A stretch of 64,000 nt of DNA from RGIG2134 sp964461115. GTDB lineage: Bacteria > Cyanobacteriota > Vampirovibrionia > Gastranaerophilales > Gastranaerophilaceae. The notes beneath the pieces are model-generated. The model did not search any database, was not told the DNA's origin, and worked only from the letters and a program-made list of their open reading frames with translations. Of this stretch, positions 17,256 to 25,394 are shown piece by piece (position 1 is the first letter of the stretch; each line of letters opens with the position of its first letter). A program made the translations under genes and the position numbers. The DNA lies in the NCBI GenBank assembly GCA_964461115.1, contig CAYWSX010000005.1, forward strand, positions 62,001-126,000, written 5' to 3'.

Positions 17256-18118
17256 TTAAAGTAACTCCATGCTTATATAATACATATAAGCCAAATTTTA
17301 AAGCTGATAGCAAAGTAAAAACTGACAAAAATCCACCTAATTCGAAAAAATTCGGCTTTGTTGATGCCGGTATTCTGGTTGCAGGTACATGGGCGGGTGC
17401 AATTGGCGGATTTTTTCGGACGCAGCAAATAGGCAAAAATATAAGAAAACAAATTGTAGATATCAATAACACAAAAGACGATCCTATAGCATTTGAGCAG
17501 AGAATGAGGATTCTTGAGAGATTTTCTTGGCTTGTTGAAAGAGAAGCAGAAGGAAAACCTTCAGATGTTCCAAACTGCGTCATGATAACAGGAAAAGATG
17601 AAAAATATCACAACGAAATGATCCAATGGATAGCTGACCATACTCCATGCAGATTTAAAACAATGGAATATAACGAGAACATTCTTGCGCATCTCGAAGC
17701 CCAAGAAGCGACATTCAAAGTTCCGGGAAAAGACTACCTGCTATTGCAAGTTAAAAATTGTGACAGGTTAATAAATCCGAAAACAGCAACATTTTCCTGT
17801 ATAGAATCAATGAAAGACATAATGAGTTCAACGGAAATAGACTATCATACGATTCTAATATTCGGCGCAGAACACCCCGAGGAGCTTGACAGTATAGCCC
17901 TTCAGCCGCATAGAGTTAGAGAGCTGAAACTGGATGCTGATAGGGATGCGTTTTTCAAAATTGAAGAACTAATGAACAGTATGAAACAATTAAAAAAAGA
18001 GCTGGGAAATCTTTCACTGAGTAAAAAAATGGGTGCGGGTGCTCTTATTGGTCTTTTGGTCGGAGCTGCCGCAGTATGTGCGAGAAAATTTTTGTCATCA
18101 AAAAAACAAGGTAAATAA
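17252..18118 (+). CDS. Membrane-anchored degenerate AAA+-like protein (pseudo-ATPase)
   Basis: A 288-residue protein that aligns by eye with the ATPase encoded upstream but has lost its active site. PNCVMITGKDEKYHNEM (about 107-123) occupies the Walker A position without the GxxxxGK[S/T] pattern; LLLQVKNCDRLINP (163-176) replaces Walker B without the DE pair; ILIFGAEHPEELDS (201-214) is the sensor-1 strand with Glu in place of Asn, followed by LQPHRVREL as in the usual RPGRFD turn. It has a KPNFKA motif at 13-18, a hydrophobic segment at about 37-55 and a second at about 260-276. Its start overlaps the upstream stop, suggesting fixed stoichiometry. Function unknown; binding or scaffolding is a fair guess. 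Confidence 0.75.
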   Translation: MIKVTPCLYNTYKPNFKADSKVKTDKNPPNSKKFGFVDAGILVAGTWAGAIGGFFRTQQIGKNIRKQIVDINNTKDDPIAFEQRMRILERFSWLVEREAEGKPSDVPNCVMITGKDEKYHNEMIQWIADHTPCRFKTMEYNENILAHLEAQEATFKVPGKDYLLLQVKNCDRLINPKTATFSCIESMKDIMSSTEIDYHTILIFGAEHPEELDSIALQPHRVRELKLDADRDAFFKIEELMNSMKQLKKELGNLSLSKKMGAGALIGLLVGAAAVCARKFLSSKKQGK

Positions 18119-18134
18119 AAAAGAGAGGTCTGAA

Positions 18135-19373
18135 ATGAGAGTAAAAAGTATTCCTAATTACAGAGCAAACGCACAAGTTGTCGTAAATACAATAAGTAAT
18201 CCTGCGATAAATAATGCTCGTCAAATAAATGATAGTTTTAATAAACAAAATTCGGTTGCTTTCAAAGGAAATTTGTATCCGTCCGGTGATTTTAACGAAG
18301 TTGAAATAAGACGTGCTAAAGACTCCTTAATGGAGGGTAAAAGCAACTGGGCCGAGCTGATGTACGAAAAATTTTACCAGCATTTAAAAGATAGTAGACC
18401 TGATTGGGAAGGCATGAGTAGAAGCGGAGGGCGTGTCAAAATAGATATGAATAGTAAGCTGGACAGGACCTTTATGGGGATTATCTCATTAGGATTGTCC
18501 GAGGGGATGCTGCAGGCAGAAAATGCAATATTTAGGTCGGATGCAAGAAAACATGTTGACTTGATAAAGACGATTCGTTCAGATTTAATAAACGAAAAAT
18601 ACAGAGAGGACGCTGAGGCCTCTAACATCAGATCGGTTGAAGCGGCTAATGATGTTCAGTATATGAAAAAACTCAACGAAATTAAAGACAAACAGATTCA
18701 TCCATTATTCTTGGATTTAATTCAGCGAGAAAAAGAAGGGCATCCGTCCGATATACCTAACTGTGTTATGATTTCTTGCGGAAATGACTCTGTCAACAAG
18801 GATTTAATAGATTGGACGGGAAAAAATGCGAACGGCAGATTCTCTTCAATTAGCCATGATACAAATCTTTTGGAACATTTGGAGCAAGCGGAGCATAATT
18901 ATCAAAATACCAGAGATTGGAACATAATTCATATAAAAAATGGGGACAGACTTATTAATCCAAAATTATCTACATTTTCTTGCTTAGAGTCAATGAAGGA
19001 CATAATGAGCGCTACAGCGGAAGACTATCATACTACGCTGCTGTTCAGTTCAGAGAAACCAGAAAGCCTTGACAACATTGCTATGCAACCTCACAGAGTC
19101 AGAAGAATCACCGGGAATGTCATTTCCCTTGAAGATATGAACATCGCTGCTGCAAAATTAAGATTGAATTCGAAAAGAGCCATGGATTGTCCCATAAATA
19201 CCATGAATGATTTAATTTCTTTTTGCAGAATAAATATTTCTAAATTACCAATAGGATATTCTCCTAGCGGTGTATATGATGCCGAACGCTCAATAAAAGC
19301 CGTTTTAAGTGAAATGGATAATAAAGAATTTTTGTCAATTTTAGCAAAAGCTGCCTCAAAACTGAGAATTTAA
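18135..19373 (+). CDS. Second degenerate AAA+-like protein, paralogue of the upstream gene
   Basis: A 412-residue protein. The N-terminus is Asn/Arg-rich with SVAFKG at about 39-44, followed by a helical region of about 170 residues. The middle repeats the pseudo-ATPase domain of the preceding gene: EGHPSDIPNCVMI, then INP/TFSCLESMKDIMSA, then LLFSSEKPESLDNIAMQPHRVRR. Walker A, Walker B acids and sensor-1 Asn are all missing. A C-terminal helical part of about 100 residues is unique to this copy. I start at ATG 18135, which has GAGG six bases upstream; the frame is open further back into the previous gene but without a ribosome site. Same operon, 16 bases after the preceding stop. Confidence 0.75.
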   Translation: MRVKSIPNYRANAQVVVNTISNPAINNARQINDSFNKQNSVAFKGNLYPSGDFNEVEIRRAKDSLMEGKSNWAELMYEKFYQHLKDSRPDWEGMSRSGGRVKIDMNSKLDRTFMGIISLGLSEGMLQAENAIFRSDARKHVDLIKTIRSDLINEKYREDAEASNIRSVEAANDVQYMKKLNEIKDKQIHPLFLDLIQREKEGHPSDIPNCVMISCGNDSVNKDLIDWTGKNANGRFSSISHDTNLLEHLEQAEHNYQNTRDWNIIHIKNGDRLINPKLSTFSCLESMKDIMSATAEDYHTTLLFSSEKPESLDNIAMQPHRVRRITGNVISLEDMNIAAAKLRLNSKRAMDCPINTMNDLISFCRINISKLPIGYSPSGVYDAERSIKAVLSEMDNKEFLSILAKAASKLRI

Positions 19374-19481
19374 ATATTTGCCTGCGGGCATTGTAAACAT
19401 ATGTAACAAAAAGTATATATCGTGAAATCTTGCGAGTATATATTACTTTATATATATGTAGGCAATGTGAAAGGCAAAAAA

Positions 19482-19658
19482 ATGGCAGTAACCCCAAGCA
19501 ATGAATTAGATAAAAAACTAGCTTCTATCTACGCATCAAAAGTGACTGTAAACCTTGATACAAACTCAGCTTTGTCGCCTGATGAGTTCTGGAAGTCTAT
19601 GAGCTTTATTGCGGTTACCAACAAAGCGTTAATAAATTTTAAAACAAATAAAGATTAA
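19482..19658 (+). CDS. Small hypothetical protein
   Basis: A 58-residue frame beginning MAVTPSNELDKK, mostly polar and probably helical, without Cys, signal peptide or membrane segment. I prefer ATG 19482 (AAGG about 8 bases upstream) to the earlier in-frame ATG at 19422, whose added residues look like translated AT-rich leader. It lies about 110 bases after the pseudo-AAA+ operon and about 110 bases before a structured, terminator-ending sequence. I do not recognise it. Confidence 0.5.
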   Translation: MAVTPSNELDKKLASIYASKVTVNLDTNSALSPDEFWKSMSFIAVTNKALINFKTNKD

Positions 19659-19770
19659 GACTAAATTCTATCGCGATACGCGAAAACGGAGACTACGGCG
19701 GACTATTTTATTTTTGAATTGTAAAAATACCTATTCTTAAAATTTTTGGAGAAAAGGGGAAATCTAAACA

Positions 19771-19841
19771 GGGATTGCACTGAAAAGCAGTCTCGAAGAT
19801 TTTCGACTACGTCCCGAGGTGCAATAAGCCTCGGGTTTTTT
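19771..19841 (+). ncRNA. Candidate structured RNA ending in an intrinsic terminator
   Basis: Three hairpins lie in tandem: GGGATTGC (19771-19778) with GCAGTCTC (19787-19794); CGAA (19794-19797) with TTCG (19802-19805); and CCCGAGG (19813-19819) with CCTCGGG (19829-19835) followed by TTTTTTATTTTTT. In addition ATTGCAC (19773-19779) is complementary to GTGCAAT (19819-19825), which lies in and next to the terminator loop, so a pseudoknot or alternative fold is possible. It could be a small RNA or just the 3' end of the upstream transcript. Confidence 0.4.
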
Positions 19842-19848
19842 ATTTTTT
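19813..19848 (+). terminator. Intrinsic terminator
   Basis: A 7-bp GC-rich stem (CCCGAGG/CCTCGGG) with a 9-base loop and a T6 run, on the plus strand between convergent transcripts. Confidence 0.85.
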
Positions 19849-22305
19849 GAGTTTTAGCGTTAAAATATCTCTAGGCGGAATTTTTATCTCTTCATACGCT
19901 GATATTTGGCTCTTTTCTTCTGTATCGCTTATGAATACGCTTTTGTATGGTAAGTCAGTTTTGAAATTCAGCGCCTGAGTTTCATTAGAGACATTCACCA
20001 AACGCACTATAAGACCATTTTCTGACAGTTTAAGAGCCTGTACAAGAATATTCTTATTGCCTGTGCTTAAAAACGCATCCGAAAGCTTAATTTTTTCATC
20101 CTTAAAGAATGGTATCACAGAACCGTAGAACGCTTCTGTGGTTTTGTATAAATCTATTGGATTTTGTGTGAATTTTAAAGCGAATTCTACTGAATTTTTC
20201 CCCAAACACTGCAAATCAGGGCACAAAAGCGGCGGTCCTGCCGGGGTGCCGCGTGTAGGATTTTTAGGCTCTGAAATCAGTTCGGTTGCTCTCAAAACAG
20301 TCAAACTTAGGCTGTTTTTGTAAACCTCGTATTCATTTAGCCCCTTTGTTATCAGCCCGCAATCCTGAGCCCAGACAAAGCGCTGGAAGGGCGCTGTATT
20401 GGTTTTTAATTCTATTCCGCGCGGCGCCGGGACTAAATCATAAATGTTATACTCTGGGTCAAAATCACGGGAAATCGTTCCGAGCATATCTTCGCTTATA
20501 GTTTTATTGACAGGCCTTTTCAGGTTGAATTTTACCTGTAAAATATGGTTTTTGGATTTGTTTTCCCAATCTAATTTAAACGATAGAAAATCAGCGGTAT
20601 TTGATAGTGAAATATCTGCAAAGAGTTTGTGTTTTGTTTTATTTTTGCTTCTGGCAAGATTTCTTAGAGAAGAAGTTTTAGGAATTTCTATTTCAAATAC
20701 AAGTCTCAACGTGCTTTGCAGTTTTCCGTCTTTTTTAATTTTTGATTGTATGAGTTTTGCGCATATCGGGCTGTCATTTTTCAATGCACCGAATGTATAA
20801 CTGTCGCCGACGTCTGCGCGGTCTGTTATCTCAATAAAATTTTCATAAGTAATATTGTGAATTTTATCGGTTACAGTGATTTTTCCTTTTTTAACTTTTA
20901 GCGAAATATAGTCGTTTTCAATCGAATTGTTGGTTATTTTGTTGGTTTTTTTCGTAGTTGTTTTATTTTCAGATATCGAAAAAGGTTTTAAATCTTTTAC
21001 TTCTGCAAGGTACTTATGAATAGTCGTCATATCTTCTGTAATTGGTATTTCGCGGGCGTCATAGAGTTTTTTATCCGGAAATCCTTTGCGTGTTGAAATT
21101 AGCTGAACATTATATTTCTTATCTAATTTTTTATTAGTTTCAAATTCTACAGTACCTGAAAAATCAAAATTTGAAAGGTTGAAGAAGCATAATTCGTTAT
21201 TTTTATCGTTGAAATTGGCGCTCAAATCTCTTTCTATGCGTTTTCTTATGCCTTCAGAAATTTGATAAACTCTTTCATATCTGCCGTCAACGTCTTTGTG
21301 TACTTTATCGGTAGAACAGCCGTAATTGCTGTCGTGTGCGTGATTTTTAATCAGGTTTTTGTATGCAAAATCGATTTCGCGTTGATAGTCTTTTGAATAG
21401 CCGAGAGTATGTGATAGTGCTGCCATTGGTTCGGTTATTCTTGATAAATCCCACTGGCATAATGCATTTAGTCTTTTTTGATAATTTCTTGAAGAGTAAA
21501 CCCCTTTTAAAAGGAAATTTTTTGTTTCATCAAGAAATTCTCCGTTAACTTTTTTATTATGATTTTTTTTGACTTTTTCCAGATATTCAAACGGTGTTGA
21601 AAGCTTCAAGTTATAGTTTTTAAGCCGTTTATTTAATTCTTTGACTTGAGTATCGAATTCATCCGCAACTTTCAAATGGTCGGCGCCGCATGGCAGAAGA
21701 ATATTGTCTGATGAACGTTCTGCAATTTTATCAAGAAATTTTTCAATGATTTCGGCTTTTTTATCAAAGTCCAGATTAGTTGAAAAGACATCTTGAAAAT
21801 AACCTTGAATAAGGTAAGTAGCATTTACATCATTCCAAACGAATTCTGATGGCAGACTCCCCAAGCCGCGCCAAAGCATGGCGTTTTTTATGTTGTAACT
21901 TTTTAAAATATTTGGTACGGATGCGCTGTGCCCGAATGTGTCTGAAAGGTATCCAATAAAGTCATTACAGCCGAATTTTCTACTGTAATTTGTCCCGATA
22001 AAGAGATTTCTCAGCATAAATTCCGCAGAAATAAGAAAACTATCGGCAGAGCAATAAAAAGGACCTATGTATAGGCGTTTTTCCTTAATTAATTTTTTTA
22101 TGACAGTTTCTTTTTCCGGGTAAATTTGCAAATAATCTTCGAGAGCCGCAGTTTGACCGTCGAAATAAAAGCATGGCAGTTCGTTTTTTTGGAGTTTTAA
22201 AAGTACGTCATCAACCACTTCAATCAGGCGCAGACGAAATTCTTCAAATTCTCTGTACCACTCTCTATCCCAGTGGCTGTGAACATACAAAAAAACATTT
22301 TTCAT
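19840..22305 (-). CDS. GH38 alpha-mannosidase (MngB-like)
   Basis: An 821-residue glycoside hydrolase family 38 enzyme. The N-terminal catalytic domain opens with the zinc motif HSHWDREW (about residues 9-16), then FDGQTAALEDYL, and the nucleophile segment GYLSDTFGHSASVP (Asp about 142). The second His-Asp pair is in NHAHDSNYGCS (about 320-330). Two beta-rich domains follow, as in MngB/alpha-mannosidase 2C1-type enzymes. No signal peptide is seen, so it is probably cytoplasmic and acts on imported mannosides such as mannosylglycerate or glycan fragments. It is a single gene with no transporter alongside. Confidence 0.92.
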   Translation of the reverse strand: MKNVFLYVHSHWDREWYREFEEFRLRLIEVVDDVLLKLQKNELPCFYFDGQTAALEDYLQIYPEKETVIKKLIKEKRLYIGPFYCSADSFLISAEFMLRNLFIGTNYSRKFGCNDFIGYLSDTFGHSASVPNILKSYNIKNAMLWRGLGSLPSEFVWNDVNATYLIQGYFQDVFSTNLDFDKKAEIIEKFLDKIAERSSDNILLPCGADHLKVADEFDTQVKELNKRLKNYNLKLSTPFEYLEKVKKNHNKKVNGEFLDETKNFLLKGVYSSRNYQKRLNALCQWDLSRITEPMAALSHTLGYSKDYQREIDFAYKNLIKNHAHDSNYGCSTDKVHKDVDGRYERVYQISEGIRKRIERDLSANFNDKNNELCFFNLSNFDFSGTVEFETNKKLDKKYNVQLISTRKGFPDKKLYDAREIPITEDMTTIHKYLAEVKDLKPFSISENKTTTKKTNKITNNSIENDYISLKVKKGKITVTDKIHNITYENFIEITDRADVGDSYTFGALKNDSPICAKLIQSKIKKDGKLQSTLRLVFEIEIPKTSSLRNLARSKNKTKHKLFADISLSNTADFLSFKLDWENKSKNHILQVKFNLKRPVNKTISEDMLGTISRDFDPEYNIYDLVPAPRGIELKTNTAPFQRFVWAQDCGLITKGLNEYEVYKNSLSLTVLRATELISEPKNPTRGTPAGPPLLCPDLQCLGKNSVEFALKFTQNPIDLYKTTEAFYGSVIPFFKDEKIKLSDAFLSTGNKNILVQALKLSENGLIVRLVNVSNETQALNFKTDLPYKSVFISDTEEKSQISAYEEIKIPPRDILTLKLKK

Positions 22306-22472
22306 AAGATTATTTTAAGTCATTTAACTTTTTCGACCACAAAAGTTACGAAATATTAACATTTTCAGGCCTACCTATCAAAATTTTTCTTAGTGTTTTT
22401 TTAATGTTATAGTCATATAGTGAAATTCATATAAAGTTCACAATACTCTAAAAGTTGCATCAAGGAGCCAAA

Positions 22473-23645
22473 ATGGTAAGAAATACTAGAAATCGCCACA
22501 ACTCAGTTGAGGATAAATATACGAGAATTCAAACTTCGATGTTCCCGCTTTCAAAGCCTGATTTTAAAAAAATGGAGGGCTCGAAAGGCGACATAATTAA
22601 AGATTGGTTGAGAAATTGGATTAGTGATAATCTGGTTTCAGGTAAGATTCAAGAAAATCAGCTTCTTCCGAAAAAGGCTGAACTTGCTTATTATTTTGGA
22701 GCAGGAGAAGGCACCGTTCAAAATGCAGTAAGACAACTGGAGGATGAGGGTTTACTATATTCAAAACAAAGAATAGGGACACTAATTTCAGGCTCAGACA
22801 GACCGTTTGAAATGAACAAACTTACTTCAAAAAGAGATAAAATTGTTAATCAAATCAAAGCTTTTATAGTTTCTAACGAGCTTAAAGAAGGTTCCATGCT
22901 TCCAAGTGCAAAAGAATTGGCGGAGGCGATGAATTCTAAGCGAAATACAGTTCGCGGAGCGCTTGAATTTCTCGGCTTTAATGGTTATTTAAAAGCTGTT
23001 GATGATGAAAATGGAATTCGTCATTGGACGGTAAACAGAATTCCAAAAAAGGAAGAAATTTCAGAACTTTCTAAAGAAATGGTTACAGCGGATACGTTGG
23101 CACAGAAAATTTCTGCTGATATAGAAAAATATATAACCGAAAATTGCAGAATTGGTGATAGGCTTGATACAATTAGTGTTTGGGCTAAAAGATTTAATGT
23201 GAGTGATAAAACAGCCCATGATGCGCTCCAAATTCTGTTGGATCAGGGTATTTTGCAGACCAGGCGCGGCAGATACGGTACGATTGTTGTAAAAATGCCT
23301 CAAGACGCAACATTCCAGCCTGCAAAAGAAACATCAATATTTATGCCCGCTGCAGAGGCTTCTGTGTATAGCTATAAACGTATTGAAAACTTTTTAAGAA
23401 GTAAAATTCGAGATGAGTATTCCGTTGGACAGAAAATGCCTTCGATGAAAGAGCTTTCAGAGCTTATGGATGTTTCGGCGAATACTATAAGAAAAGCTAT
23501 TTGGGCTCTTGCTGATGAAGGGTATGTAAGCCTTTCCAGAGGAAGATTTGGTGGTATTTATGTTATGGATATCCCTGAAGAAGATACATTGTCTTTCAAA
23601 TGGCTGGCTGTTAACCCGCAATACGTTAAATCTTACAAAAATTAG
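22473..23645 (+). CDS. Regulator with four tandem GntR-type winged-helix domains
   Basis: A 390-residue protein composed almost entirely of four GntR-like winged helices at about residues 38-107, 121-187, 208-275 and 301-366. Each shows the pattern I-x-I..G..LPS..ELA....VS..TVR.AL..L...G.(V/L)....G.G: for example KEGSMLPSAKELAEAMNSKR and GQKMPSMKELSELMDVSANT. No effector-binding domain (FCD, UTRA or aminotransferase) is present, unlike standard GntR regulators, which have one winged helix. Four heads could contact a long, repeated operator. ATG 22473 has AAGGAG five bases upstream; a TTG six codons earlier is disfavoured. It is probably cotranscribed with the HExxH gene 8 bases downstream. 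Confidence 0.85.
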   Translation: MVRNTRNRHNSVEDKYTRIQTSMFPLSKPDFKKMEGSKGDIIKDWLRNWISDNLVSGKIQENQLLPKKAELAYYFGAGEGTVQNAVRQLEDEGLLYSKQRIGTLISGSDRPFEMNKLTSKRDKIVNQIKAFIVSNELKEGSMLPSAKELAEAMNSKRNTVRGALEFLGFNGYLKAVDDENGIRHWTVNRIPKKEEISELSKEMVTADTLAQKISADIEKYITENCRIGDRLDTISVWAKRFNVSDKTAHDALQILLDQGILQTRRGRYGTIVVKMPQDATFQPAKETSIFMPAAEASVYSYKRIENFLRSKIRDEYSVGQKMPSMKELSELMDVSANTIRKAIWALADEGYVSLSRGRFGGIYVMDIPEEDTLSFKWLAVNPQYVKSYKN

Positions 23646-23653
23646 GAAATAAA

Positions 23654-24367
23654 ATGGTATCAATAATCCCTATAAATTCGATAGGCGTTGCAAAAACCCC
23701 TTATCAAGGTGCTGCTTTGTCTGCTCGCTCGGAAGCACGGGATTTTATTGAAAATGATATTGAAAAGAAATTTCCATGGATTCGTGACAGAAATATTATG
23801 CTTGCATTGAACGAACTCAAGAATATTGTGTTTGATCCAAATGAAACGGCTCTGCTCAAAAAATCGGGTGTTAATCTGCCTTTTAATTCCGGCGCAGAGG
23901 CGGTACAATTCTTAAAAAATTCGAATGCCAGAATTATTTTTGACAAAATGGAACCCGAGGTTCATGCCCAGTATGATTTCGCACAGAATTTTGTAAAAAT
24001 TAACTCCGCATATAGAAATACATTAGACACAGCGGTGATTCTTGCTATTTCAGAGGCAATTTTACACGAAGCAGGGCATGCTAAGGACAGTGACAATGAA
24101 AGTTCTGTTCAGGAGGAAATAAATTGTCTGGGCATGAATGCTCTTGCTCACAGATATTTGCAGCGCAAGTATCCTCATATTTTTCAAAATTCAGAATCGA
24201 GAATTATCCAAGATGGTGTGAGTGTTTACGAAAAATTATTTTTTGATGACGATCCTAATAAAATTGCTCTCATACAGCGGTTGCAGATGAAATACGGCTA
24301 TCTCCCGGCAGGTGATATAAAGCACTACCCGTCGACTCTTGCGGCACGTGTTAAAAATTCAATTTGA
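23654..24367 (+). CDS. Predicted zinc metallopeptidase-like (HExxH) protein
   Basis: A 237-residue protein with a zincin signature: AISEAILHEAGHAKDSD, with His138, Glu139 and His142, and acidic residues QEE at 153-155 that could supply the third ligand. No signal peptide or transmembrane helix is evident, so it is probably cytoplasmic. Substrate unknown. It starts eight bases after the four-winged-helix regulator, with its ribosome site (AGGAAA) overlapping that gene's stop, so they are probably one unit. Repressor plus HExxH-protease pairs are known (for example ImmR/ImmA), but this protein does not obviously belong to the ImmA family. Confidence 0.7.
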   Translation: MVSIIPINSIGVAKTPYQGAALSARSEARDFIENDIEKKFPWIRDRNIMLALNELKNIVFDPNETALLKKSGVNLPFNSGAEAVQFLKNSNARIIFDKMEPEVHAQYDFAQNFVKINSAYRNTLDTAVILAISEAILHEAGHAKDSDNESSVQEEINCLGMNALAHRYLQRKYPHIFQNSESRIIQDGVSVYEKLFFDDDPNKIALIQRLQMKYGYLPAGDIKHYPSTLAARVKNSI

Positions 24368-24560
24368 TTTACAATTATAACGTATATACAAAAATCAGAA
24401 AAACTTAATAAAAATTTACACCCGTTTTTCTATATGTGTAGCAAAAAAAAATCTATTTGTGTTTTAACATAGTAGCAAGTTCTTTAAAAGTGTGATACAA
24501 TATTTAAGTGCTTGGTTTATATATATAATTTGTTGATTGTGTTAAAATAGGAGGCTTCGT

Positions 24561-24719
24561 ATGACAATGTTATCTACGGAAGTGAAAATCAAAGAAGTGA
24601 AATCAAAATTCACTGATGAGTTCGAAAAATACTTGAAAAAACAATGCTTAAAAACAACGTTTAACGGCATTGAAATGGAAACATTCAGCTGGTATAAAAA
24701 AATGCTGGGGTTAACATAG
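24561..24719 (+). CDS. Small hypothetical protein (52 residues)
   Basis: A short frame starting MTMLSTEVKIKEVK and ending KKMLGLT, charged and helical, with a single Cys. It is supported by a near-consensus AGGAGG ribosome site six bases before the ATG, an open frame and a perfect 26-bp palindrome 30 bases after the stop. No recognisable family. It stands alone between the HExxH gene and a convergent operon. Confidence 0.6.
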   Translation: MTMLSTEVKIKEVKSKFTDEFEKYLKKQCLKTTFNGIEMETFSWYKKMLGLT

Positions 24720-24749
24720 GATTCAATTGTACAAATAAGATTTTTATTA

Positions 24750-24775
24750 AAGATGCTGTCATATGACAGCATCTT
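24750..24775. terminator. Perfect 26-bp palindrome, possible terminator
   Basis: Thirteen bases (24750-24762) are followed directly by their exact complement (24763-24775), forming a long hairpin. The plus-strand T-run after it is poor, while TTTTTATTAA precedes it, so it is either a weak terminator or a protein-binding palindrome. Confidence 0.5.
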
Positions 24776-24788
24776 GTAGTATTTAAAC

Positions 24789-24814
24789 AATGCGCCTGAG
24801 TTTCCAGGCGCATT
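24789..24814 (-). terminator. Intrinsic terminator of the sigma/anti-sigma/CpxP-like operon
   Basis: AATGCGCCTG (24789-24798) pairs perfectly with CAGGCGCATT (24805-24814) around six bases, immediately after the stop of the minus-strand CpxP-like gene. The T-rich tail on that strand is modest. Confidence 0.7.
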
Positions 24815-24823
24815 ATGATGTTT

Positions 24824-25372
24824 TTAGTCTGCCGGAGGAGCAGGAGGTGGCGGCGGAGTGCATCCGCGATGGTGATGTTTTTTGAAATTCTTTCTGCCTT
24901 CTTTTTTCATTTTTTCGAGAATTTTCTTTTGCTTAGGTGTAAGAATTGCTTCAAATTCCTGCATGTTTTTGATTCTCATTTCATGAGCTTGTTTTCTGAG
25001 CACTTTGATATCTGCTTTTAATGCTTCAATCTTTTTTTCTTGCTCAGCAACAACTATGCGACTTTTTCTTACAGCATCAATTTCCATTTTTTTTGCTTTA
25101 ATTTTTTCGAAAACAGGTTTAATTTCTTCATGACCTTTCATTCGAATTTCTTTAGCCTTAGCTTTTTGCTCTTCGGTAAGTTGGAGTTTATTTTCGAATT
25201 TAGCTTTGCGTGCTTCCATTTCTTCCGGGCTAGGCGGTTTCGGACGTTGGAATTTTCCTTCCATTGGCGGAGGGCATTTTCCTTCCGGCGGCGGGCACAG
25301 CGGTTGAGCACTTGCCATAGCAGATGTCATTGTGAATGCAAGCAGACCGGCTAAAATTAATGATTTTTTCAT
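24824..25372 (-). CDS. Periplasmic CpxP/Spy-like LTxxQ-family protein
   Basis: A 182-residue secreted protein: a Lys-rich start and hydrophobic signal peptide ending near AMASA (about residues 18-22), a Pro/Cys-rich stretch (CPPPEGKCPPP), then a long helical, very Lys/Glu-rich body with two LTxxQ motifs (LTEEQ and LTPKQ), as in the periplasmic chaperones Spy, CpxP and ZraP. The tail is His- and Pro-rich (KKHHHRGC, then PPPPPAPP), suggesting metal binding. It lies 22 bases downstream of an ECF sigma factor and is probably its target and operon partner, acting against envelope or metal stress. Confidence 0.82.
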   Translation of the reverse strand: MKKSLILAGLLAFTMTSAMASAQPLCPPPEGKCPPPMEGKFQRPKPPSPEEMEARKAKFENKLQLTEEQKAKAKEIRMKGHEEIKPVFEKIKAKKMEIDAVRKSRIVVAEQEKKIEALKADIKVLRKQAHEMRIKNMQEFEAILTPKQKKILEKMKKEGRKNFKKHHHRGCTPPPPPAPPAD

Positions 25373-25394
25373 GTTAATCCTTTCTGATTTTCAA

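Noticed and set aside
19813..19835. Known riboswitch or 6S/SRP/tmRNA at the terminator
   Set aside because: None of the consensus core sequences of these RNAs that I know could be matched.
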